This document shows positions 14,338 to 19,913 of a DNA stretch of 19,913 bases, in pieces. The first letter of the stretch is position 1. Every line of letters begins with the position of its first letter. The notes below the pieces were generated by a model, which was given only the letters and a program-made list of their open reading frames with translations, was not told the DNA's origin and made no database searches. Made by a program: the position numbers and the translations under genes. The DNA comes from an uncultured Bacilli bacterium (GTDB lineage: Bacteria > Bacillota_I > Bacilli_A > RF39 > UBA660), in assembly GCA_944329255.1 (NCBI GenBank), contig CALVIA010000010.1:1-19913 (forward strand), read 5' to 3'.

Positions 14338-14706
14338 TTATAGTACCTCTGGTGCTAATGAAACAATCTTCATGTAATCTTTATCACGAAGTTCACGAGC
14401 AACAGGTCCTAAAACACGTGTTCCAACAGGACTTTTATCATCCTTTATTAATACACATGCATTATCATCAAATTTAATATAAGAACCATCTTCTCTTCTT
14501 ACACCAAATTTACTTCTTACTATTACTGCTTTAACTACTTTGCCTTCTTTAATATTTCCATTTGGAGTTGCCTTTTTAACCGTACCAACAACTACATCTC
14601 CAATGTTACCAGTTTTTACCTTACTACCACCAAGTACTCTTATAACTAAAAGTTCTCTTGCTCCTGAATTATCAGCTACTTTTAAGCGACTTTCTTGTTG
14701 AACCAT
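14338..14706 (-). CDS. rplN: 50S ribosomal protein L14
   Basis: A 122-residue L14 of exact family length. It starts MVQQESRLKVADNSGAREL, keeps GNIGDVVVGTVKKATPNG, and ends RDKDYMKIVSLAPEVL. It is a conserved barrel protein at the subunit interface, where it forms bridge B8 and is the site bound by the silencing factor RsfS. Binding site AAGGAGG. It lies 26 nt after rpsQ. Confidence 0.98.
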   Translation of the reverse strand: MVQQESRLKVADNSGARELLVIRVLGGSKVKTGNIGDVVVGTVKKATPNGNIKEGKVVKAVIVRSKFGVRREDGSYIKFDDNACVLIKDDKSPVGTRVLGPVARELRDKDYMKIVSLAPEVL

Positions 14707-14732
14707 AACTCTACCTCCTTATAATAATTGGA

Positions 14733-14993
14733 CTATAAAATTACTGCTTTTTCTACTATTTCTACTAATCTATATTTCTTAGTTTTAGATAGTGGTCTTG
14801 TTTCAACTATACGAACTTTATCGCCAATTTTAGCTATGTTATTTTCATCATGTGCAGCATATTTTTTTGAATGTTTAACTCTTTTGCCATATAATGGATG
14901 TTTACCATATGTTTCTACTAAAACAGTTATTGTTTTATCGCATTTTGCGCTTACAACTTTACCAACTAGTTCTTGCTTTCTTATATTATTCAT
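14733..14993 (-). CDS. rpsQ: 30S ribosomal protein S17
   Basis: An 86-residue S17 with an OB fold: RKQELVGKVVSAKCDKTITV, then YGKRVKHSKKYAAHDENN and GDKVRIVETRPLSKTKKYRL. It binds the 5' domain of 16S rRNA. I place the start at 14993; an in-frame ATG at 15005 is part of the GGAGG ribosome binding site and overlaps the rpmC stop. Confidence 0.97.
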   Translation of the reverse strand: MNNIRKQELVGKVVSAKCDKTITVLVETYGKHPLYGKRVKHSKKYAAHDENNIAKIGDKVRIVETRPLSKTKKYRLVEIVEKAVIL

Positions 14994-15004
14994 ATTTACC
15001 TCCA

Positions 15005-15199
15005 TTATTTTTGTAATTCTCTTTCTCTTATAATTGTCTTCATTCTAGCAACTTCTTTTCTTAATTCTCTTATTCTTGAAGGTTTTTCAAGATTTCCAGT
15101 TGCTTGACTAAAACGTAAGTTAAACAATTCAGCTTTATTTTCTTCAATTTTCTTTATTATATCTTCAGTGGATAATTCTCTTATTTTCTTTACATCCAT
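15005..15199 (-). CDS. rpmC: 50S ribosomal protein L29
   Basis: A 64-residue two-helix L29: MDVKKIRELSTEDIIKKIEE, then the signature AELFNLRFSQATGNLEKPSRIRELRKEVARMKTIIRER. It lies at the tunnel exit beside L23 and forms part of the docking site for trigger factor and SRP. It overlaps the rplP stop by one base (TAATG). Confidence 0.98.
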   Translation of the reverse strand: MDVKKIRELSTEDIIKKIEENKAELFNLRFSQATGNLEKPSRIRELRKEVARMKTIIRERELQK

Positions 15200-15621
15200 T
15201 ATTCTTCACCACTTTCTTTCATAACAAATTTACATTTAATTGGTAATTTATGCATTGCAAGTCTTAAAGCTTCTCTTGCTACTTCTTCTGAAACACCAGA
15301 AATTTCAAACATAATTTTACCTTTTTTTACTACTGCTACCCAACTTTCAGGTGCACCCTTACCTTTACCTTGACGAGTTTCTAATGGTTTTTTAGTAAGT
15401 GATAAGTGAGGGAAAATATTTATATAAACCTTTCCTCCTCTTTTCATATAACGAGTCATTGCAACACGAGCAGCTTCGATTTGTTGTTGAGTAATCCAAG
15501 CTCCATCCATTGCCATTAATCCATAGTCACCAAAGTGTAATTCTTTATTTCCTCTAGTAACTCCATCATATCTAAGTCTATGAGGTCTACGATATTTAGT
15601 TCTTTTTGGTATTAGTGCCAT
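15199..15621 (-). CDS. rplP: 50S ribosomal protein L16
   Basis: A 140-residue L16 starting MALIPKRTKYRRPHRLRYDG. The loop KPLETRQGKGKGAPESWVAVV reaches toward the peptidyl-transferase centre and A-site tRNA. The ATG at 15627 lies 2 nt after GGGAGG, while that at 15621 has 8-nt spacing and gives the canonical protein start, so I use 15621. The gene overlaps the last 26 nt of rpsC. Confidence 0.97.
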   Translation of the reverse strand: MALIPKRTKYRRPHRLRYDGVTRGNKELHFGDYGLMAMDGAWITQQQIEAARVAMTRYMKRGGKVYINIFPHLSLTKKPLETRQGKGKGAPESWVAVVKKGKIMFEISGVSEEVAREALRLAMHKLPIKCKFVMKESGEE

Positions 15622-16273
15622 TATCATTACCTCCCTTAGATTTTTTTCCTAAAATTTCACCTTTATAAATCCATACTTTAACACCAATTTTTCCAAATGT
15701 TGTGTTAGCTTCAGATGTAGCATAATCTATGTCTGCTCTTAAAGTATGTAAAGGTGTTGTTCCTTCTGCATATCCTTCGCTACGTGCCATGTCTGCACCA
15801 CCAAGTCTTCCAGAAACTTTAGTTTTAATTCCTTTAGCTCCGGCTTTCATAGTATTTCTTATTGCTCTTTTTTGTGCAACACGGAATGATGCTCTATTTT
15901 CAATTTGACGAGCAATATTATCTGCAACTATTTGAGCACTTAAGTCTGGATTTTTAATTTCCATGATAGAAATTTGAACATTTTCAGAAGATATTTTTGA
16001 TAATTCTTTTTTCAATGCTTCAATTTCTTCTCCACCATGGCCAATTATTACACCTGGCTTAGCAGTATATATTATAACTTCAGTTCTTTTAGAATTTCTT
16101 TCTATTACAACATTTGCAACAGAAGCATCTTTTAATTTTTTTGCTAAATAATTACGTATTAGAACATCTCTATTTAAAAATGTAGCAAAATCTTTCTTAG
16201 ATGCATACCATTTAGAACTCCAGTCTTTATTTATTCCTGTTCTAAGTCCAATTGGATTTACTTTTTGTCCCAT
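15596..16273 (-). CDS. rpsC: 30S ribosomal protein S3
   Basis: A 225-residue S3 opening MGQKVNPIGLRTGINKDWSS. It has a type II KH domain (about 40-105; the GxxG-like loop is in VIIGHGGEEIEALKK) and a C-terminal domain with RAIRNTMKAGAKGIKTKVSGRL. S3 lines the mRNA entry channel and contributes helicase activity there. The C-terminal tail KKSKGGNDNGTNTKKN is polar and reads through into the start of rplP. It lies 15 nt after rplV. Confidence 0.98.
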   Translation of the reverse strand: MGQKVNPIGLRTGINKDWSSKWYASKKDFATFLNRDVLIRNYLAKKLKDASVANVVIERNSKRTEVIIYTAKPGVIIGHGGEEIEALKKELSKISSENVQISIMEIKNPDLSAQIVADNIARQIENRASFRVAQKRAIRNTMKAGAKGIKTKVSGRLGGADMARSEGYAEGTTPLHTLRADIDYATSEANTTFGKIGVKVWIYKGEILGKKSKGGNDNGTNTKKN

Positions 16274-16288
16274 GACTTTTCCTCCTTA

Positions 16289-16621
16289 TTATTTTTCACT
16301 AACGACAATTGTTACATGACTTGTTCTTTTGTCGTTTCTTCCTACATGTCCTCTTGAATCCATAATCATTCTTTTCATTACAGGACCTTCATTTACATAT
16401 GCTTTACTTACATATAATTTTTCTTTATTTAAATTATGATTGTTTTCTGCGTTAGCAACAGCTGAAATTAATACTTTTTCAACAATTCTAGCTGCTTTTT
16501 TATTCATATTTTTAAGAATAGACATCGCTTCGTTTATATTTTTACCACGAATTAAGTTAACTACCAATCTAGCTTTATCAGCAGATATTCTTACCTTTTT
16601 AGCGATTGCTTTTGCTTCCAT
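16289..16621 (-). CDS. rplV: 50S ribosomal protein L22
   Basis: A 110-residue L22. The beta-hairpin that lines the exit tunnel corresponds to VNEGPVMKRMIMDSRGHVG (about 80-98), the region in which macrolide-resistance changes occur; no insertion or deletion is apparent. The N-terminus has VRISADKARLVVNLIRGKN. Normal length, 16 nt after rpsS. Confidence 0.98.
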   Translation of the reverse strand: MEAKAIAKKVRISADKARLVVNLIRGKNINEAMSILKNMNKKAARIVEKVLISAVANAENNHNLNKEKLYVSKAYVNEGPVMKRMIMDSRGHVGRNDKRTSHVTIVVSEK

Positions 16622-16637
16622 AATCCTACCTCCTCAA

Positions 16638-16907
16638 CTATTTTTTCTTGTTTTCGCCGTGTCCACCAAACTTACGAGTTAATGAAAACTCACCTAGTTT
16701 GTGTCCAACCATATCTTCAGTTACATAAACTGGTATAAATTCCTTACCATTATGTACCGCAAATGTATGACCGATAAAATCAGGATAAATTGTTGAACGG
16801 CGAGACCATGTTTTAATTACTTCTTTTTTTCCAGTTTCATTTAATTTTTTTACCTTATCTAATAATCTATTAAATACATAAGGACCTTTTTTGATACTTC
16901 TTGCCAT
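16638..16907 (-). CDS. rpsS: 30S ribosomal protein S19
   Basis: An 89-residue S19: MARSIKKGPYVFNRLLDKVK, then IKTWSRRSTIYPDFIGHTFAVHNGK, and the C-terminal GHKLGEFSLTRKFGGHGENKKK. It forms the head of the small subunit with S13 and touches A-site tRNA. Binding site GGAGGTG. It lies 11 nt after rplB. Confidence 0.98.
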   Translation of the reverse strand: MARSIKKGPYVFNRLLDKVKKLNETGKKEVIKTWSRRSTIYPDFIGHTFAVHNGKEFIPVYVTEDMVGHKLGEFSLTRKFGGHGENKKK

Positions 16908-16918
16908 TATTACACCTC

Positions 16919-17752
16919 CTATTTATCATTACGACGTTTTACAATAAACTTAGTTGAAGTCTTTCTATTCTTACGAGTTTTAAGTCCAAGAGCAGGTTTA
17001 CCCCATGGAGTCATTGGTTGTTTTCTTCCTACTGGAGCTCTACCTTCACCACCACCATGTGGGTGATCATTAGGGTTCATAACAGAACCACGAACTGTTG
17101 GCTTAATTCCCATATGACGTTTACGTCCAGCCTTTCCTAATTTAACTAATTCTTTATCTAAATTTCCAACTTCACCTACAGTAGCTTTACATACACCTAA
17201 AATTTTTCTTGTTTCACCACTTGTAAGTCTTATTAATACATAAGTACCTTCTCTACCTAAAATTTGAGCACTACTTCCCGCACTTCTTGCAATTTGTCCT
17301 CCCTTTCCAGGTCTCATTTCTATATTATGAATTACAGTACCTACTGGTATATTCATAAGTGGTAATGTGTTTCCAACTTTTATATCAGCATTTTCACCAC
17401 TTACTATTACGTCTCCAACTTTTAATCCATTTGGAGCCAAAATATATCTTTTTTCACCATCTTTATAACTTATTAAAGCAATATTTGCTGTTCTATTTGG
17501 ATCGTATTCAATTGCAGCTACAGTTCCTGGTACATCAATTTTGTTTCGTTTAAAATCAATAATTCTATATTTTCTTTTAACTCCACCACCACGATGTCTA
17601 ACTGTTATTTTGCCTTGATTGTTACGTCCAGCATTTTTCTTAACTGTTACTACTAGACTTTTTTCTGGAATTGTTTTAGTTATCTCATCAAAAATTAATG
17701 TACTCATTTTCCTTCTTGAACTAGTAGTTGGTCTATAATCTTTTACTGGCAT
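16919..17752 (-). CDS. rplB: 50S ribosomal protein L2
   Basis: A 277-residue L2 with the OB-fold (GRNNQGKITVRHRGGG and on) and SH3-like middle domains. The highly conserved loop MNPNDHPHGGGEGRAPVGRK near residue 230 contains the histidine essential for peptidyl-transferase function. The basic tail is LGLKTRKNRKTSTKFIVKRRN. It is one of the largest and most conserved ribosomal proteins and supports subunit joining. Full length, no oddities. Confidence 0.98.
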   Translation of the reverse strand: MPVKDYRPTTSSRRKMSTLIFDEITKTIPEKSLVVTVKKNAGRNNQGKITVRHRGGGVKRKYRIIDFKRNKIDVPGTVAAIEYDPNRTANIALISYKDGEKRYILAPNGLKVGDVIVSGENADIKVGNTLPLMNIPVGTVIHNIEMRPGKGGQIARSAGSSAQILGREGTYVLIRLTSGETRKILGVCKATVGEVGNLDKELVKLGKAGRKRHMGIKPTVRGSVMNPNDHPHGGGEGRAPVGRKQPMTPWGKPALGLKTRKNRKTSTKFIVKRRNDK

Positions 17753-17767
17753 TCTAATTCCTCCTTA

Positions 17768-18049
17768 TTAAAGGTCAATCTTATTACCATTAGCTAATGT
17801 AACGATTGCTTTCTTATATTTATTTGTCATTCCAAAATAACGTCCAACTCTTTTTTTCTTAGGATGAACATTTATTGTGTTAACTTTTTCAACCTTAACA
17901 TTAAAGATCTTTTCAATTGCATCTTTAATTTGTGATTTATTTGCTTTTGCATCAACTTTAAAAACATATTTTCTTTCATCTGATGCAATATTTGCGCTTT
18001 TTTCAGTTATAACTGGTGCTTTAATAATATCTCTATAATTTGATAACAT
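17768..18049 (-). CDS. rplW: 50S ribosomal protein L23
   Basis: A 93-residue L23 with DIIKAPVITEKSANIA, FKVDAKANKSQIKDAIEKIFNV and VNTINVHPKKKRVGRYFG. It is the main docking protein for trigger factor and SRP at the tunnel exit. Its start codon follows the rplD stop with no gap, so the binding site (GGAGGTG) is inside rplD. Confidence 0.98.
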   Translation of the reverse strand: MLSNYRDIIKAPVITEKSANIASDERKYVFKVDAKANKSQIKDAIEKIFNVKVEKVNTINVHPKKKRVGRYFGMTNKYKKAIVTLANGNKIDL

Positions 18050-18676
18050 TTACGCAAGCACCTCCTCAATAGCCTTTATGGCATCACTTGTAACGACCAT
18101 ATTTTTATATGACATTACATCAAGTACATTTACTTCATTTGGAAGTATTACTTTTATTCCTTTAATATTACGAGAAGATAAAATCACATTATCAGTTAAA
18201 TCATTTGTTACAAATAATACTGATTTATTTAATTTTAAATCTTTCATAATATTTAACATTTCTTTTGTTTTAGAACTTTCAACATTTAAATTATCTAATA
18301 CTAATAATTCACTATCTATAACTTTATAAGATAATGCAGATTTTAATGCTAATCTTCTTTCTTTTTTATTCATTTTAATATTATAATTTCTTTCTGTTGT
18401 TGGTCCAAACACAACTCCACCATGTCTCCATTGTGGACTTCTTATTGATCCTTGACGAGCATTACCCGTACCTTTTTGTCTCCATGGTTTTCTTCCACCA
18501 CCACTAACTTCTGCGCGATTTTTTACACTATGAGTTCCTTGTCTTAATGATGCATTAGCTAAACGAATAGCATCATATATTACTGCATCATTTGGTTCTA
18601 TACTCCAAACATTATCATTTAAATTTATATCCTTAACCTTTTCACCTTTAATATTTAATACAGATATTTTAGGCAT
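18050..18676 (-). CDS. rplD: 50S ribosomal protein L4
   Basis: A 208-residue L4. The long internal loop (about 45-95: SGGGRKPWRQKGTGNARQG, then SPQWRHGGVVFGP) enters the exit tunnel and is the known site of macrolide-resistance changes; it is unaltered in layout. The globular part includes LVLDNLNVESSKTKEMLNI. In gamma-proteobacteria L4 represses the S10 operon. It is preceded by the longest spacer of the operon (53 nt), which contains a hairpin before its AAAGGAG site. Confidence 0.98.
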   Translation of the reverse strand: MPKISVLNIKGEKVKDINLNDNVWSIEPNDAVIYDAIRLANASLRQGTHSVKNRAEVSGGGRKPWRQKGTGNARQGSIRSPQWRHGGVVFGPTTERNYNIKMNKKERRLALKSALSYKVIDSELLVLDNLNVESSKTKEMLNIMKDLKLNKSVLFVTNDLTDNVILSSRNIKGIKVILPNEVNVLDVMSYKNMVVTSDAIKAIEEVLA

Positions 18677-18692
18677 ATTTCTTTTCTCCTTT

Positions 18693-18734
18693 CATAACAA
18701 CAAATCAAATATATTTTTATATTTTTTTGTTATG
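18693..18734 (-). promoter_or_regulatory. Intergenic hairpin between rplC and rplD
   Basis: An inverted repeat with perfect 8-bp ends (CATAACAA / TTGTTATG at 18693-18700 and 18727-18734) surrounds an AT-rich inner stem (AAATATA AAA TATATTT). It covers the rplC stop codon and ends just before the L4 ribosome binding site. No T run follows on the minus strand, so it does not look like a normal terminator. Confidence 0.5.
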
Positions 18735-19458
18735 CTTCAGTATTTTCTTCAGTAACTTCTTCTTTTGTTTCATCAGTAACATCTTTTTTTACATCTTCAT
18801 ATGATATTAAATCAGATGCTTCATTCTTTAAACCAGGATGTTTAACTGAAGTTTTAATTACTACAAAAGAATTTTTTGGTCCAGGTATATTTCCTTTAAT
18901 AAGGATAATGTTTTCATCTACATCTACTGCAACTATTTCAAGATTTTGAATAGTTATAGTTTCATGTCCCATATGACCTGGTAATTTCTTACCTTTAAAT
19001 ACACGCATTGGTCTTAATGTTCCCATAGAACCTACACCTCTATGATATTGAGATCCATGTCCCATAGGTCCACGTGATTGATTAAAACGTTTAATAACGC
19101 CTTGGAACCCTTTTCCTTTACTAGTTCCTGTTACATCAACTACTTCACCAGCTTCAAAAATATCACATTTGATTTCTTGACCTAATTGATAATTGTTAAC
19201 TTCTACACCTTTTATTTCTTTTAAGAAGCGCTTAGGTGCAGTATTTGCTTTTTTTGCATGACCCATTTCAGCTTTTGTGCTATGTTTTTCTTTTTTTGTT
19301 GTAAAACCTAGTTGAATAGCTTCATATCCATCTGTTTCCATTGTTTTAATTTGCATTACCACATTTGGTTCTACTGAAACAACAGTTACAGGAATCAATT
19401 TACCATTCTTAGCAAAAACTTGTGTCATTCCAATCTTTTTACCTAAGATTCCTTTCAT
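18730..19458 (-). CDS. rplC: 50S ribosomal protein L3, with acidic C-terminal tail
   Basis: A 242-residue L3. It begins MKGILGKKIGMTQVFAKNGK and carries the central loop RGPMGHGSQYHRGVGSMG that reaches toward the peptidyl-transferase centre. The canonical protein ends near residue 210 (FVVIKTSVKHPGLKN); here about 30 more residues follow, DLISYEDVKKDVTDETKEEV and on, strongly acidic, while ribosomal proteins are normally basic. L3 is an early assembly protein of the large subunit. It lies 8 nt after rpsJ. Confidence 0.97.
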   Translation of the reverse strand: MKGILGKKIGMTQVFAKNGKLIPVTVVSVEPNVVMQIKTMETDGYEAIQLGFTTKKEKHSTKAEMGHAKKANTAPKRFLKEIKGVEVNNYQLGQEIKCDIFEAGEVVDVTGTSKGKGFQGVIKRFNQSRGPMGHGSQYHRGVGSMGTLRPMRVFKGKKLPGHMGHETITIQNLEIVAVDVDENIILIKGNIPGPKNSFVVIKTSVKHPGLKNEASDLISYEDVKKDVTDETKEEVTEENTEA

Positions 19459-19466
19459 ATTTCCTC

Positions 19467-19769
19467 CTATTTTATTTCTATTTCAACACCACTTGGTAAG
19501 TCAACTCTAGTTAGCATTTCAACAGTTTCCTTACTTGGATTATTGATTTCAATTAATCTTTTGTGTGTACGCATTTCAAATTGTTCACGAGAATCTTTGT
19601 ATTTATGTACAGCTCTTAAAATTGTAAATTTTTCTATTTCTGTTGGTAGTGGAATTGGTCCACTTATTTTACCTCCAGTTCTTTTTACAGCATCTACAAT
19701 TCTTCCAACTGCCTTATCAAGGATTCTATGATCATAAGCTTTTAATCTTATACGTATTTTATTTGTCAT
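19467..19769 (-). CDS. rpsJ: 30S ribosomal protein S10
   Basis: A 100-residue S10: MTNKIRIRLKAYDHRILDKA, then VDAVKRTGGKISGPIPLPTE (the loop that reaches into the head) and MRTHKRLIEINNPSKETVE. Besides its ribosomal role, S10 (NusE) joins NusB in antitermination of rRNA transcription. It is the first gene of the superoperon. The binding site GGGAGG (19777-19782) is 7 nt from the ATG. Confidence 0.98.
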   Translation of the reverse strand: MTNKIRIRLKAYDHRILDKAVGRIVDAVKRTGGKISGPIPLPTEIEKFTILRAVHKYKDSREQFEMRTHKRLIEINNPSKETVEMLTRVDLPSGVEIEIK

Positions 19770-19898
19770 TAAAAATCCTCCCTTCGCTTATATCTTGTAT
19801 AAACTTGCTCCGTACAAATTACCTGAATACTAAGTTTTGTTTTACAACTTAACCTAGTGTATCAGCAACCTTGCACATCTAAGCCACAGCATACGGAT
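19770..19898 (-). promoter_or_regulatory. Structured 5' leader of the S10 operon
   Basis: An untranslated leader of about 125-129 nt between the promoter and the rpsJ ATG. Three helices can be drawn on the minus strand: a 7-bp long-range helix between the 5' end (19891-19897) and 19809-19815; a hairpin at 19823-19865 (CTGA TAC ... TAAGTT / AACTTA GTA (T) TCAG); and a hairpin at 19788-19802 (TTATA / TATAA) right before the binding site. A competing helix (19813-19817 with 19795-19799) would exclude the first and third. It is less AT-rich than other spacers, as expected for a selected RNA. Confidence 0.6.
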
Positions 19899-19900
19899 TA

Positions 19901-19909
19901 ATTATATCA
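19901..19909 (-). promoter_or_regulatory. Extended -10 promoter element of the S10 operon
   Basis: On the minus strand TGATATAAT is a perfect extended -10 (TGnTATAAT). Transcription should start near 19894-19898. The -35 would lie beyond the window edge. Confidence 0.7.
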
Positions 19910-19913
19910 AAAG

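Noticed and set aside
1..19913. A CRISPR array, tRNA or rRNA gene
   Set aside because: No spaced direct repeats, cloverleaf-forming stretch or conserved rRNA sequence was seen by eye in any intergenic region.

Overview
The window comes from a very AT-rich bacterium of the Bacillota/Mycoplasmatota type, most likely an uncultured Bacilli-related gut lineage. The evidence is the codon use (A/T in nearly every third position), strong purine-rich ribosome binding sites before almost every gene, the zinc-binding S14, the zinc-LID adenylate kinase, the order S10-spc-alpha followed by ECF genes and truA, and the absence of L30. The core tryptophan codons I checked read TGG, and the core genes carry no in-frame TGA, so the standard bacterial code applies here rather than the Mycoplasma code.

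Positions 5748-19913, all on the minus strand, hold one long S10-spc-alpha ribosomal superoperon. In transcription order it reads rpsJ, rplC, rplD, rplW, rplB, rpsS, rplV, rpsC, rplP, rpmC, rpsQ, rplN, rplX, rplE, rpsN (zinc type), rpsH, rplF, rplR, rpsE, rplO, secY, adk, map, infA, rpmJ, rpsM, rpsK, rpoA, rplQ. It starts from an extended -10 promoter at the right edge of the window, through a structured leader of about 125 nt, and ends at a strong palindromic terminator after rplQ. Genes are packed with 0-26 nt spacers and several TAATG stop/start overlaps. The one longer spacer, between rplC and rplD, contains a hairpin. rpmD (L30) is missing between rpsE and rplO.

Positions 4100-5700 are a small insertion between rplQ and the ECF genes. 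It holds a minus-strand short-chain dehydrogenase, a broken plus-strand small membrane-protein gene (frameshift at an A6 run plus a TGA), and a plus-strand DUF1540 cysteine-rich mini-protein. Each transcription unit is separated by its own terminator.

Positions 1029-4141, minus strand, form a compact operon ecfA1-ecfA2-ecfT-truA: two ATPases and the transmembrane coupling subunit of an energy-coupling-factor vitamin transporter, plus tRNA pseudouridine synthase. The promoter is visible upstream of ecfA1. The ATPase pair and EcfT show matching losses of conserved coupling residues.

Positions 1-982 are accessory: a plus-strand DUF378 membrane mini-protein, a minus-strand lipoprotein whose C-terminus looks cut off, and at the left edge the first 87 codons of a MobV-type relaxase. 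The relaxase is preceded by a hairpin and TAGTGT/TTAT sequence that resembles a MobV origin of transfer. The simplest reading is that one end of an integrated mobilizable element lies near 371-400, inside the lipoprotein gene. I saw no tRNA, rRNA or CRISPR in the window.
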